DNA of 64,000 bases from CAUTUX01 sp963542015 (GTDB lineage Bacteria > Bacillota > Clostridia > Christensenellales > CAG-917), in assembly GCA_963542015.1 (NCBI GenBank), contig CAUTUX010000005.1, forward strand, positions 14,200 to 78,199, in the 5' to 3' direction. The position numbers and the translations under genes are program-made. The notes under the pieces are model-generated. The model saw only the letters and a program-made list of their open reading frames with translations. It searched no databases and had not been told where the DNA came from. Below, piece after piece: positions 26,327 through 34,930 of the stretch. Within the stretch, counting starts at the first letter, position 1, and every line of letters begins with the position of its first letter.

Positions 26327-26920
26327 ATGACAATTGAGGAACGCAATAAAAAGATGCTAAGCGGAGTTAAGTATAACGATTTAGCAGCAGAATTGGTTGA
26401 AAAAAGAGAACAAGTAATTTTTCTTACAAACAAGTATAACAAGAGCTTTGGCAAGCCAATAGAAAAGCGAGAAAAGATCCTTAAAACATTGCTTGGAAGC
26501 ATAGGAAATAATGTCCATTTTGAGCCAGGATTTAGGTGTGAATTTGGGTTTAATATTTCTATAGGAAACAATTTTTATGCGAATTATGACTGCATAATGC
26601 TTGATGGGAACAAAATAGAGATAGGAGACAATGTTTTATTTGGACCTAGAGCAGGAATATATACGAGCAATCATGCGATTGACCCATCAGAAAGACAGAA
26701 TGGGGGATGTTTTTCAAAACCCGTGAAGATAGGGAACAATGTTTGGATGGGTGGAGATGTAAAAGTTTTACAAGGAGTTTCTATAGGAGATAATACTGTC
26801 ATTGGTGCGGGTAGCGTTGTAACTAGAGACATCCCAGCAAATGTGGTCGCAGCGGGAAATCCATGTAAGGTTTTAAGAAAGATAACGGATTCTGACAAAA
26901 CTGGATATATCCCAGATTAA
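26327..26920 (+). CDS. Maltose/galactoside-type sugar O-acetyltransferase
   Basis: 197 residues of the Maa/LacA/NodL family. It has an N-terminal helical part (MLSGVKYNDLAAELVEKRE) followed by left-handed beta-helix hexapeptide repeats and the catalytic histidine in TSNHAIDP. It moves an acetyl group from acetyl-CoA to a sugar hydroxyl, possibly as a detoxification step. The ATG at 26327 lacks a visible Shine-Dalgarno site; a later in-frame start would cut into the helical part. It stands alone after secF. Confidence 0.88.
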   Translation: MTIEERNKKMLSGVKYNDLAAELVEKREQVIFLTNKYNKSFGKPIEKREKILKTLLGSIGNNVHFEPGFRCEFGFNISIGNNFYANYDCIMLDGNKIEIGDNVLFGPRAGIYTSNHAIDPSERQNGGCFSKPVKIGNNVWMGGDVKVLQGVSIGDNTVIGAGSVVTRDIPANVVAAGNPCKVLRKITDSDKTGYIPD

Positions 26921-27018
26921 ATTTCGTAAAAACAACATAAAAAATGATACAGATTGCATTATAAGGTTAAAAAATGTTATTAATGTTTCATTTTAAATTA
27001 AAAAACAATTTAACCCAC

Positions 27019-27086
27019 GCATAAAATGTGCATAAAATTATAAAAAATGCATAAAACTAATAAAAAACACAAAAATATGCATAAAT
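27019..27086 (+). promoter_or_regulatory. Four iterated GCATAAA(A/T) motifs upstream of the amino-acid importer
   Basis: GCATAAAA at 27019, 27030 and 27049 and GCATAAAT at 27079, all in the same direction, with start spacings of 11, 19 and 30 bases (close to one, two and three helical turns). They end 4 bases before the -35 box. The motif looks like one half of an ArgR-type box (TGCATAAA), which would suit an amino-acid importer; this is inference. Confidence 0.45.
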
Positions 27087-27089
27087 TAG

Positions 27090-27118
27090 TTGATTTAGCG
27101 AATAAAGACTGCTAACAT
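27090..27118 (+). promoter_or_regulatory. Promoter of the amino-acid ABC importer
   Basis: TTGATT (27090-27095), 17-base spacer, TAACAT (27113-27118). The start near 27125 gives a leader of about 28 bases with a GAGGT ribosome site. Confidence 0.6.
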
Positions 27119-27152
27119 TTGATTATCAAATTTAAAAAGTGAGGTAACAAAT

Positions 27153-28052
27153 ATGAAAAAAGTATCAAGTAAGTTGTTAGTAGTGATAAGTATTTTAGTT
27201 ATTGCGTTTACAGCAATTGGATTTGCAGGTTGTACCGTTGGTGGTGCAAAAGCAAAAATTAAAGTTGTTGAAACAAAATTAGCAGAAGATCCAATTGCGT
27301 TTGCAACGCCAAAGACTGAGGCAGGTTTAGAAACTAAACAAAAAGTGGATAAATGGATTAAGGACAACAAAGCTACAATACAAAGTTTGTTTGAAAAATA
27401 CGCAAAGATGACTGATAAAGAGGCAAATGAAACAAATATTGAGTATAAGACAACAGCAGATCCAGACAAAAAGGATAAACAGTTTGTTGTTGCAACTGCT
27501 GCAGATTATCCACCTTATGAATTTAAGGCAAGCGGAACGCAAAAAATCCTTGGAGTAGATATAGAGATAGCTTCAATGATAGCAAAGGAGCTTAAGATGG
27601 AATTAGTTGTTCAAGACATGGAGTTCGATGCCATAATAGAAGAAACAAAAAAAACAAACTCATTGATTGATATTGCAATGGCAGGTCTTACAGAAAATGA
27701 AGAACGTAAGAAAAGCGTATATTTTACAGAAACATACACAATTGACAAACAAGTAATGATTGTAAATGCAAACAACAAAAGGTTTGATGGTTTAACAAAG
27801 GAAGAAATAAACAAAAAGATCAATCAAATGGCAAAACAAAAAGTAGGACATTATAAACTCGTTATAGGAGCACAAAAAGGAACATCTTCATTCAACCTTG
27901 CAGAAGATTACGCAAATGAAAATAATAAGATTGAGGCAAGTGCATATCCAAGTCCTGCATTAGCAGTACAAGACTTGAAGAACGGACGAATTGATTTTGT
28001 AATCGTTGACGAGTTGGTTGCAAAAGTGTTAATGGGTAAATTTAACAAATAA
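27153..28052 (+). CDS. Amino-acid ABC importer substrate-binding lipoprotein
   Basis: 299 residues. A lipoprotein signal peptide ends at the lipobox FAGC (lipidated Cys27). Residues ~109-299 form the periplasmic-binding fold of polar amino-acid importers (FVVATAADYPPYEFKA, GVDIEIASMIAKELKMELVVQDMEFD, DIAMAGLTENEERKKSVYFTETY). Between them lie about 80 extra residues, charged and helical (KVDKWIKDNKATIQSLFEKYAKM), not part of the usual fold. It captures a polar or basic amino acid; which one cannot be told. Permease and ATPase follow, overlapping. Confidence 0.88.
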   Translation: MKKVSSKLLVVISILVIAFTAIGFAGCTVGGAKAKIKVVETKLAEDPIAFATPKTEAGLETKQKVDKWIKDNKATIQSLFEKYAKMTDKEANETNIEYKTTADPDKKDKQFVVATAADYPPYEFKASGTQKILGVDIEIASMIAKELKMELVVQDMEFDAIIEETKKTNSLIDIAMAGLTENEERKKSVYFTETYTIDKQVMIVNANNKRFDGLTKEEINKKINQMAKQKVGHYKLVIGAQKGTSSFNLAEDYANENNKIEASAYPSPALAVQDLKNGRIDFVIVDELVAKVLMGKFNK

Positions 28053-28738
28053 TGAGTTTATCAACACTGTTTACAAAGGCAAACACATTAGCAATATTGC
28101 GGGGTTTAGGAAACACCGCAATTATTGCTTTATGCGGTTTTGCTATAGGCATTATTATTGGAGCTTTTATCGCTACGATTAAGGCTGCAAGTAAAGATAG
28201 CAAGACAGCAGTAGTATTTTCAAAAATAGCAGATATATATCTTGCTCTTTTCAGAGGAACCCCAATAATAGTTCAGTTGCTTGTTTTTTACTACATCCTA
28301 TTCCCGCTGATGGGGCTAACGAGAGTAGATAGACTAGTTGTGGCAATAGTGGTTTTTGGATTAAATTCTGGAGCATATGTTTCAGAAATTATAAGAGCTG
28401 GAATAGCAGCAATAGATGTAGGTCAATACGAAGCAGGTAGGTCTTTAGGATTAAGTACGGGTACTACTCTCTTTAAAATTGTAATTCCGCAGGCATTAAA
28501 AAATAGTATTCCTTCATTGGGAAACGAATTAATAACACTGGTAAAAGACACTTCGGTTGCTGGGTTTATAACTGTTGTAGACTTGACTGTGGTAATGCAG
28601 CAGATAGCAAATAATGCATACGAATATACAACACCATATTTGGTATTAGGAGCAATATATTTAATTATAGTAATTGCAATTACTATGATAATTAAAAGGG
28701 TGGAGAAAAAGTTAAGTGTCAGTGATAGAAGTAAGTAA
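28052..28738 (+). CDS. Amino-acid ABC importer permease (HisMQ/GlnP type)
   Basis: 228 residues with about five membrane helices. It has the EAA motif region (AGRSLGLSTGTTLFKIVIPQALKNSIPSLGNE) and the early FRGTPIIVQLLVFYY segment typical of the His/Glu/Gln/Arg/opine family. It probably forms a homodimeric channel. Its start overlaps the stop of the binding protein (TAATG). Confidence 0.93.
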   Translation: MSLSTLFTKANTLAILRGLGNTAIIALCGFAIGIIIGAFIATIKAASKDSKTAVVFSKIADIYLALFRGTPIIVQLLVFYYILFPLMGLTRVDRLVVAIVVFGLNSGAYVSEIIRAGIAAIDVGQYEAGRSLGLSTGTTLFKIVIPQALKNSIPSLGNELITLVKDTSVAGFITVVDLTVVMQQIANNAYEYTTPYLVLGAIYLIIVIAITMIIKRVEKKLSVSDRSK

Positions 28739-30020
28739 GTTAACCAAGAAATTTGGGGACTTATTAGTTTTGGATGATATAAATGAAAAAATAGAAGAAG
28801 GAGAAAAGGTTGTAATAATAGGTCCATCTGGTGGTGGAAAATCAACCTTTTTGAGATGCCTCAATGTTCTTGAAAATCCCACATATGGTCAGGTGTTTTT
28901 TGAGGGAGTAGATCTTGCAGATTTTAAAGTAAATATAAACACCTATAGGCAGAAAATGGGGATGGTGTTTCAGCAGTTTAACCTTTTTAGCAACATGAGT
29001 GTTGAAAAGAATATTACATTTGCTCCAATAAAAATAGGAATTAATGCATATAGAAAAGCAAAAACTCAAAACAGATTTTTGCCAATATACAATGCCTTTA
29101 TGACCATATTCGGGAAATCTATATTGGAACAACACAAGGAGAGAAGAGAAAAAATTAAAACCAATATTGAAGAGATACGACAAGTTTTGAAACCATTAGA
29201 AGAAAAATGGGAACAAACTAAAAAAATTAAAGAGATAAGAGAAAAGAAATTTGTCACATATGATTCAAAATTAACAAAGCAGAAAGTTAGGCTTGAAAAA
29301 AAATTAGAAAGTCAAGAAAGAGCATTAAGTCATATAGTAGATTTGTTACCACAAGAAAAAATATTAACAAAAGATGAGTATAAAAAATGCAATGATAAAA
29401 TAATAAGCATTGCAAAAAGTATAAATACAGAGATTCCAGAAGTTGGAGAGCAAAATATTACAAATTTAAAACATAAGCTAGAATTATTACAAAATGCATT
29501 TAAAGCGAACAAAGAGACACTGGGCAGTGAGATAGAAAAGCAGATTGAGGCAATAAGGAAAGAGTTATATACAGAAGTCTATAGACAAAAAGTAGAGATT
29601 GCATATAAAAATACGCAAGAAATAAAACAGAATGCGAAACAGACTGCAGAGAAACTTCTCAAGAGAATAGGACTATTTGAAAAAAAAGATGCATATCCAT
29701 CAACCTTGTCGGGTGGTCAAAAACAGCGAATAGCAATTGCTAGGGCATTAGCAATGAATCCAAAAGTAATCTTATTTGATGAACCCACAAGTGCACTTGA
29801 TCCAGAGATGACTGGGGAAGTTTTAGACTTGATTAAAGAGGTCGCAGAAGAAGGGATGACGATGGTTATAGTAACTCATGAGATGGGGTTTGCAGAACAA
29901 GTAGGCACAAGAGTCTTATTTATGTCTGAAGGTAAAATCTTGGAATCAGGCACGCCAGAAGAGATATTTAAACATCCAAAAACAAAAAGACTACAAGAAT
30001 TTTTAGACAAAGTTTTATAA
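28716..30020 (+). CDS. Amino-acid ABC importer ATPase with a ~190-residue coiled-coil insertion
   Basis: 434 residues; family members are about 240-250. Residues 1-110 are a normal GlnQ/ArtP-type NBD start: Walker A GPSGGGKST (37-45) and Q-loop VFQQFNLF. Residues ~309-434 finish the domain: AYPSTLSGGQKQR (signature 331-335), Walker B VILFDEPTSALD, and switch VTHEMGFA. Between them, ~112-300 is a Lys/Glu-rich, mostly helical, likely coiled-coil stretch inside the helical subdomain that contacts the permease. All catalytic motifs are intact, so it should hydrolyse ATP. GTG start 11 bases after AAGGGTGGAG; overlaps the permease by 23 bases. Confidence 0.92.
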   Translation: MSVIEVSKLTKKFGDLLVLDDINEKIEEGEKVVIIGPSGGGKSTFLRCLNVLENPTYGQVFFEGVDLADFKVNINTYRQKMGMVFQQFNLFSNMSVEKNITFAPIKIGINAYRKAKTQNRFLPIYNAFMTIFGKSILEQHKERREKIKTNIEEIRQVLKPLEEKWEQTKKIKEIREKKFVTYDSKLTKQKVRLEKKLESQERALSHIVDLLPQEKILTKDEYKKCNDKIISIAKSINTEIPEVGEQNITNLKHKLELLQNAFKANKETLGSEIEKQIEAIRKELYTEVYRQKVEIAYKNTQEIKQNAKQTAEKLLKRIGLFEKKDAYPSTLSGGQKQRIAIARALAMNPKVILFDEPTSALDPEMTGEVLDLIKEVAEEGMTMVIVTHEMGFAEQVGTRVLFMSEGKILESGTPEEIFKHPKTKRLQEFLDKVL

Positions 30021-30142
30021 AAAAATTAGACGCATAAACTTTATAAAAGAAAATTTCTTATAAGCGTCGTAGCAGTTGCTTCATTAGTATAAAAACGCAA
30101 ACGGAAATTTGTTTTTTGTTTTCAGCACCGTAGTGCTAAAAT

Positions 30143-30162
30143 AAGTTATACAGATATAACTT
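30143..30162 (+). promoter_or_regulatory. 20-bp palindrome before the surface-protein/ABC/ECF operon
   Basis: AAGTTATA-CAGA-TATAACTT: perfect 8-bp arms and 4-base centre, ending directly at the GAGGTGAG ribosome-binding site of the gene at 30174. It could be a repressor operator or an RNA hairpin that hides the ribosome site. Two further hairpins precede it (GACGC...GCGTC near 30030-30067, and AGCAC/GTGCT near 30124). Confidence 0.45.
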
Positions 30163-30173
30163 GAGGTGAGAAA

Positions 30174-31445
30174 ATGAATTTGAAAAGCAAATTGAACATC
30201 TGTCTTTTTATTGCAGTTGTAGCAATATATTCAATGTGTATTGGATTTTTTAGTTCACAACAAGCCTATGCAGATGAAGGGTTTGTAAAGACAGGTACAA
30301 CTGAATATTCTTACACAATATCCGGAGTTGGGAAAAAACAAAAAAACATAATTGAGAAAGCTATTAAAAAAGTAATTATCGAGAAGGTTGATGCCGATCA
30401 TACATATCTTAAGATTGAGCGTACAAACAACAGCGGGCTTGGCACATTTAAGATATTTTCCAGAGATAAAGATAAGAAGAGTGGAAATATTATAAGAAGT
30501 GAAGAAGCAAGACAGGAAAACGATTATTACACCCTTAACGAGTCTTGGCTTACAAAGGATCTCACAATAGAGACAACATTAAGAAAGAGAAAAAAAGAAA
30601 AAGAATTGATATTTAATTTAAGATTAAATAAAGTTAAAAACCACACGGAAACGGTTGAAAATTCATCTGGAAGGTTACCATATTATATTCCTAAATTTCA
30701 GACAGCTATAGCCGAAGAAGCAACAGCAGGAGAAGGCAAATTCTATATACCTGAAGTGAAAGCAAGAGCAAATGATGAGGAATGTGCGATAGAGTACTCG
30801 GTTGTGGATGCAGATGGTAACGAAACAAAGCTTACCAACAGAGAGTATGACGCAAAGGGTAACTTCATACTTAGATACAAAGCGATAAGTACGAAATATA
30901 AAACAACAGATGGTAAAAATAGTGAAGTTATTGCAGAAACAAAAGTTAAAACAACGACTTTAAACCATTTTGTTTCTTCTGATGAAGAAGTATTTCAGGC
31001 ATTCAAGTATCAAAATAACCAGACAATAGAAATGGCAAAGAAAAAGTTTAAAACATATGAGAAAGCAAAAATGATTGCCTATGAAATTAGAAAGTTTGAT
31101 GAATCTGGGAAAGAAGAAAGCACAACATCAAAAACACTAAAAATAAATGTACCAAGTGATTTTAATATCAAAAAAACAGAAGTATACGCATTAAAAAAAG
31201 GTAAACTAGTAAAGATGAAGGCTAAAATTGACGGGGATAGACTATCTATAAAGAATGCTAGTGGAGTTAATTCAATTTTGTTAATACAAAAAGGATTTCC
31301 AAAGTGGGGCGGAGCCCTAATTTCTATAGCAGTTATGATAATTTTGGCGAGTTCAGTTATTATTGGACTTGTTGTAAGTAATAAAAAGAAAGAAAAACTG
31401 GATGACATTGAATCAGAAGAGGAAGAGATAGAGAATGATAGATAA
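30174..31445 (+). CDS. Secreted, C-terminally anchored surface protein of an ABC/ECF uptake locus
   Basis: 423 residues. A signal peptide (about 1-34, ending SQQAYADEG) leads into about 340 extracytoplasmic residues with two strand-rich regions (about 35-165 and 185-300), then a hydrophobic anchor at about 378-400 (ALISIAVMIILASSVIIGLVV) followed by NKKKEK and an acidic tail. I recognise no domain with certainty. Its place as first gene before two ABC half-transporters and an ECF module is that of the ligand-binding surface protein (like Shp) in streptococcal sia/hts loci, so a heme- or metal-ligand receptor is a reasonable inference. The next gene starts within its last codons. Confidence 0.6.
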   Translation: MNLKSKLNICLFIAVVAIYSMCIGFFSSQQAYADEGFVKTGTTEYSYTISGVGKKQKNIIEKAIKKVIIEKVDADHTYLKIERTNNSGLGTFKIFSRDKDKKSGNIIRSEEARQENDYYTLNESWLTKDLTIETTLRKRKKEKELIFNLRLNKVKNHTETVENSSGRLPYYIPKFQTAIAEEATAGEGKFYIPEVKARANDEECAIEYSVVDADGNETKLTNREYDAKGNFILRYKAISTKYKTTDGKNSEVIAETKVKTTTLNHFVSSDEEVFQAFKYQNNQTIEMAKKKFKTYEKAKMIAYEIRKFDESGKEESTTSKTLKINVPSDFNIKKTEVYALKKGKLVKMKAKIDGDRLSIKNASGVNSILLIQKGFPKWGGALISIAVMIILASSVIIGLVVSNKKKEKLDDIESEEEEIENDR

Positions 31446-33210
31446 AGAGTTATTTAGATTAATTGGAAAAGACAAAAAATATATATTTATTTCAGTCTTT
31501 TTATCGATATTAGGTTTATTTGCTAATCTAGCAATTACATATTTTATTTGTGCAGCTATAGGCGTGTTAGTTGCAGAAAAAAGTCCAATAAAGCAAGTAG
31601 TAGATACGAACAAATATATATATTGTGCAGTTGGAGCTGTAACAGCAGGAGTATTGAGATACATAATAGCCAGACTTTCAGGAGCAACTAGAGAGAAACT
31701 AGGAAGAAATGTGAAAAAGACACTTAGAGGAAATATATTTGAAAAAATTCTCGCACTTGGAGGAAAGAGTGCAGAAGATTTAAATATGGCTGGTTTTACT
31801 CAAGTAAGTGTTGAAGGTGTGGAACAACTTGATTTATATTACTCAACATATCTACCACAGTTTTTTTATTCACTTATTGCACCGTTAATTTTATTTGCAG
31901 TGTGTTTTAAATTTAATTACATATTTGCAATTGTTATGTTGGTTTGTGTTCCCATTATTCCTATGTCAATCGTGATGGTGTCAAAATATGCCAAGAAGAT
32001 ATTTGCCAAATATTGGGGAATATATACGCATATGGGAGATGCTTTTCTTGATAACATGCAGGGGCTAAAAGAACTTAAAATTTATCTTGCCGATAAAAGA
32101 AGACATGATGAAATAAATAGCAAGTCTGAAGAATTCAGAAAGATCACAATGAAAGTTCTCGTGATGCAGTTGTTCAGTATTTTTATAATGGATCTGGTCG
32201 CATTTACAGCTGCTGGTGTTGGATCAGCACTTGCAATAGCTGGAGCAGAGGGTAGGTTAGGAGTAAGCAAACTAATAGCAGATAAAAACAATATACAAAT
32301 GGTTGTCTTCTTAATATTGGTTGGAGTTGAATTTTTCTTGCCATTAAGAACTCTTGGTTCAGCATTCCATGTTGCGATGAATGGTATGAGTGCAGGGAAA
32401 AAAATAATAAAGCTGTTGTCATTGGAAGTTCCAAAATGGGGGCAAGAGCAAGTAGCGTGTAAAGAAATAGCACTTTCAAATCTTTCATTCACATATCCTG
32501 AAAGAGAGAAGGCAGCGGTTAAGGATATTAATATAGCGTTTAAAAAAGGAATGTCGGCTATTGTTGGAGAAAGCGGATGTGGTAAATCTACATTGGCAGG
32601 ATTAATAATCGGCACCTTAAGAAGTTCTGAAGGGACAGTAACTGTTGATGGGAAGGCAATTGAAGATGTTTCGCAACAGTCATACTATGTACAATTGTCG
32701 GTTGTTTCACATGGTACCCATATATTCAATGACACGGTCCGAAATAATTTTTATCTAGCAAAACCAGACGCAACAGATGAAGAAATGATGAATGCACTAA
32801 AGAGTGTAAATCTAGATGATTTTATTGCGGAAGAAGGACTTGATAAAAAAATCGATGAAGGTGGTACAAATATTTCAGGTGGTCAAAAACAAAGGCTAGC
32901 ATTAGCTGTTAATATGGTGGCAGATAAAAAAATATATATATTTGATGAGGCTACAAGCAATATAGATGTGGAGAGCGAAGCTATCATTATGAATAACATA
33001 GTTAATATGAGTAAGGAAAAAACAGTTATATTGATATCTCATCGGTTACAAAATGTAGTTAAAGCCGACATGATCTATTACATGAAAGAAGGCGAAGTTG
33101 TAGAACATGGGACGCACACTCAGTTAATGAAAGAAAAGAAAGGTTATGCAGAAATGTATACAGAACAAAAGAACCTTGAAGAAGGTTATTTAAAGGAATG
33201 TGAGGCTTAG
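31435..33210 (+). CDS. ABC transporter half-molecule (membrane domain plus ATPase), first of a pair
   Basis: 591 residues: about six membrane helices (residues 15-320) fused to an ATPase. Walker A GESGCGKST, signature ISGGQKQR, Walker B IYIFDEATSNID and SHR switch are complete. It is of the exporter-type (ABCB/CydDC) fold and should form a heterodimer with the next protein. In sia-like loci such pairs (SiaD/SiaE) precede the ECF genes. Whether it imports or exports is not decided by sequence. Overlaps both neighbours by 11 bases or less. Confidence 0.87.
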   Translation: MIDKELFRLIGKDKKYIFISVFLSILGLFANLAITYFICAAIGVLVAEKSPIKQVVDTNKYIYCAVGAVTAGVLRYIIARLSGATREKLGRNVKKTLRGNIFEKILALGGKSAEDLNMAGFTQVSVEGVEQLDLYYSTYLPQFFYSLIAPLILFAVCFKFNYIFAIVMLVCVPIIPMSIVMVSKYAKKIFAKYWGIYTHMGDAFLDNMQGLKELKIYLADKRRHDEINSKSEEFRKITMKVLVMQLFSIFIMDLVAFTAAGVGSALAIAGAEGRLGVSKLIADKNNIQMVVFLILVGVEFFLPLRTLGSAFHVAMNGMSAGKKIIKLLSLEVPKWGQEQVACKEIALSNLSFTYPEREKAAVKDINIAFKKGMSAIVGESGCGKSTLAGLIIGTLRSSEGTVTVDGKAIEDVSQQSYYVQLSVVSHGTHIFNDTVRNNFYLAKPDATDEEMMNALKSVNLDDFIAEEGLDKKIDEGGTNISGGQKQRLALAVNMVADKKIYIFDEATSNIDVESEAIIMNNIVNMSKEKTVILISHRLQNVVKADMIYYMKEGEVVEHGTHTQLMKEKKGYAEMYTEQKNLEEGYLKECEA

Positions 33211-33211
33211 T

Positions 33212-34930
33212 ATGCAGAAACAAAAGAGAAGAAATGGATTTACAATAATGGCAAAACTTATCGTTTTGGTCGGAAGCCTTGCATATATAATGTTGCTTGC
33301 TGTTGTTAATGGTTTGTTGGGATATCTTGCAGCATTGGGCACAACATTATTTGGAGCAATGGGTGTAGCACAGATAATAGATAGCTCAACATTTGGTTCA
33401 CAAGTAAGTGTGTGGTTATTTGTTGGTCTCGCAGTGGGGTCTGGAGTACTGAGAGGAGTATTGAGATATTTTGAGCAGTACAGTAATCATAATATTGCTT
33501 TTAAACTTCTAGCACTTCTTAGAGATAAGATTTTTAACAAGTTAAGGAAGTTGGCACCAGCAAAAATAGATAATAAGAATAAAGGGAATCTGGTTGCTAT
33601 GATTACATCAGATGTTGAGATACTTGAAGTTTTTTATGCACATACGGTATCGCCAGTATTTATTGCGATAACAGTTTCATTAACAATATTCCTTTTTGTT
33701 GGACTATTCATCAATTGGTATTTGGCAGCAGTGGCGATATGTGCTTATGTGGTAATAGGAATTGTTTTCCCACCTATTGCATCTAAAGCAATGGCATCGT
33801 CAGGAGTTAACTATAAAAAGAAGTTTGCTTCATTCTCATCATACTTCCTAGACAGCATAAGAGGAGCAAAAGAGATAGTTGTTCATAATGCCGTGGAAGA
33901 TAGAAAAAAGAATGTAGATGAACAGTCAGAAGGGCTGTTGTCCAGTTTAAAAATAATGAAGAGGGCAACGGCAAGAATAACAGGTTCAACCGAGTTGCTG
34001 GTAACTATATTTTTAATTATAACGACAATTGTGGGTATAGTGCTTGCAAAAAATGGGACAATAACCGCAGGTAAAATGATAATAGGTATAGTTGCAATAT
34101 TTGGATCTTTTGGACCAGTAATTGCGATTGCTGCTTTGCCATCAAGTCTTACATTGACATTTGCAGCTGGTGATAGATTGTTAAACCTTTTGGCAGAAAA
34201 ACCGATAGTAGAAGATGTTACAAACAAACAAAACATCGAATATAAAGATGTCAAAGTTGAAAACGTAACATTTGGTTATGAAGAAAATGTTGAAGTGTTG
34301 AAGGATATTTCTATGCATGCAGGGAAAGGTGAGATAGTTGGGATAGTTGGAGCATCAGGATGCGGTAAATCGACTTTACTTAAATTATTGTTGAGATTTT
34401 ATCCATTCAACAAAGGAGACATTTCATACAACGATATTTCAATAAATGATATAAATACGCAGTCACTTTTGAGCAATGTTACAATGATAAGTCAGACTAC
34501 ATATCTTTTCGATGAATCAATAAAGGAAAATTTGAGAATTGCAAAAGCAGATGCAACAGAAGAAGAAATGAAAGAAGCTTGCAAAGTAGCGTCAATAGAT
34601 GACTTTATTTCAGATTTGCCACAAGGATATGACACACAAGTGGCATCGGCGGGCAATAATCTTTCAGCTGGAGAAAAGCAGAGAGTTGGTTTGGCAAGAG
34701 CATTTTTAAGAGGAAGTGAACTTATTTTGCTTGATGAACCAACAAGCAACCTAGATAGCATTAATGAAGGAATCATATTGAAATCGTTACTTTCAATGAA
34801 AGGCAAGAGAAGTATAATTTTAGTTTCACACAGAAAGTCGACAATGGCGATAGCAGATAGAATATATAAGATAGAGAATGGGAATATATCTGAAGTTAAA
34901 GATCGAAAGGAGATATTAAATGAAGGATAG
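33212..34930 (+). CDS. ABC transporter half-molecule, second of a pair
   Basis: 572 residues from the ATG at 33212, one base after the previous stop and behind GAGG; a GTG at 33200 is an alternative. Six membrane helices and an ATPase with Walker A GASGCGKST, Walker B LILLDEPTSNLD and SHR switch. The signature reads LSAGEKQR, slightly off the LSGGQ consensus and different from its partner, so the two ATP sites may not be equivalent. Overlaps the ECF S gene by 11 bases. Confidence 0.87.
   Translation: MQKQKRRNGFTIMAKLIVLVGSLAYIMLLAVVNGLLGYLAALGTTLFGAMGVAQIIDSSTFGSQVSVWLFVGLAVGSGVLRGVLRYFEQYSNHNIAFKLLALLRDKIFNKLRKLAPAKIDNKNKGNLVAMITSDVEILEVFYAHTVSPVFIAITVSLTIFLFVGLFINWYLAAVAICAYVVIGIVFPPIASKAMASSGVNYKKKFASFSSYFLDSIRGAKEIVVHNAVEDRKKNVDEQSEGLLSSLKIMKRATARITGSTELLVTIFLIITTIVGIVLAKNGTITAGKMIIGIVAIFGSFGPVIAIAALPSSLTLTFAAGDRLLNLLAEKPIVEDVTNKQNIEYKDVKVENVTFGYEENVEVLKDISMHAGKGEIVGIVGASGCGKSTLLKLLLRFYPFNKGDISYNDISINDINTQSLLSNVTMISQTTYLFDESIKENLRIAKADATEEEMKEACKVASIDDFISDLPQGYDTQVASAGNNLSAGEKQRVGLARAFLRGSELILLDEPTSNLDSINEGIILKSLLSMKGKRSIILVSHRKSTMAIADRIYKIENGNISEVKDRKEILNEG

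Noticed and set aside
27019..27086. GCATAAAA repeats as a CRISPR-like array
   Set aside because: The repeats are only 8 bases with short irregular spacers, and no cas genes are present. An operator is a better reading.
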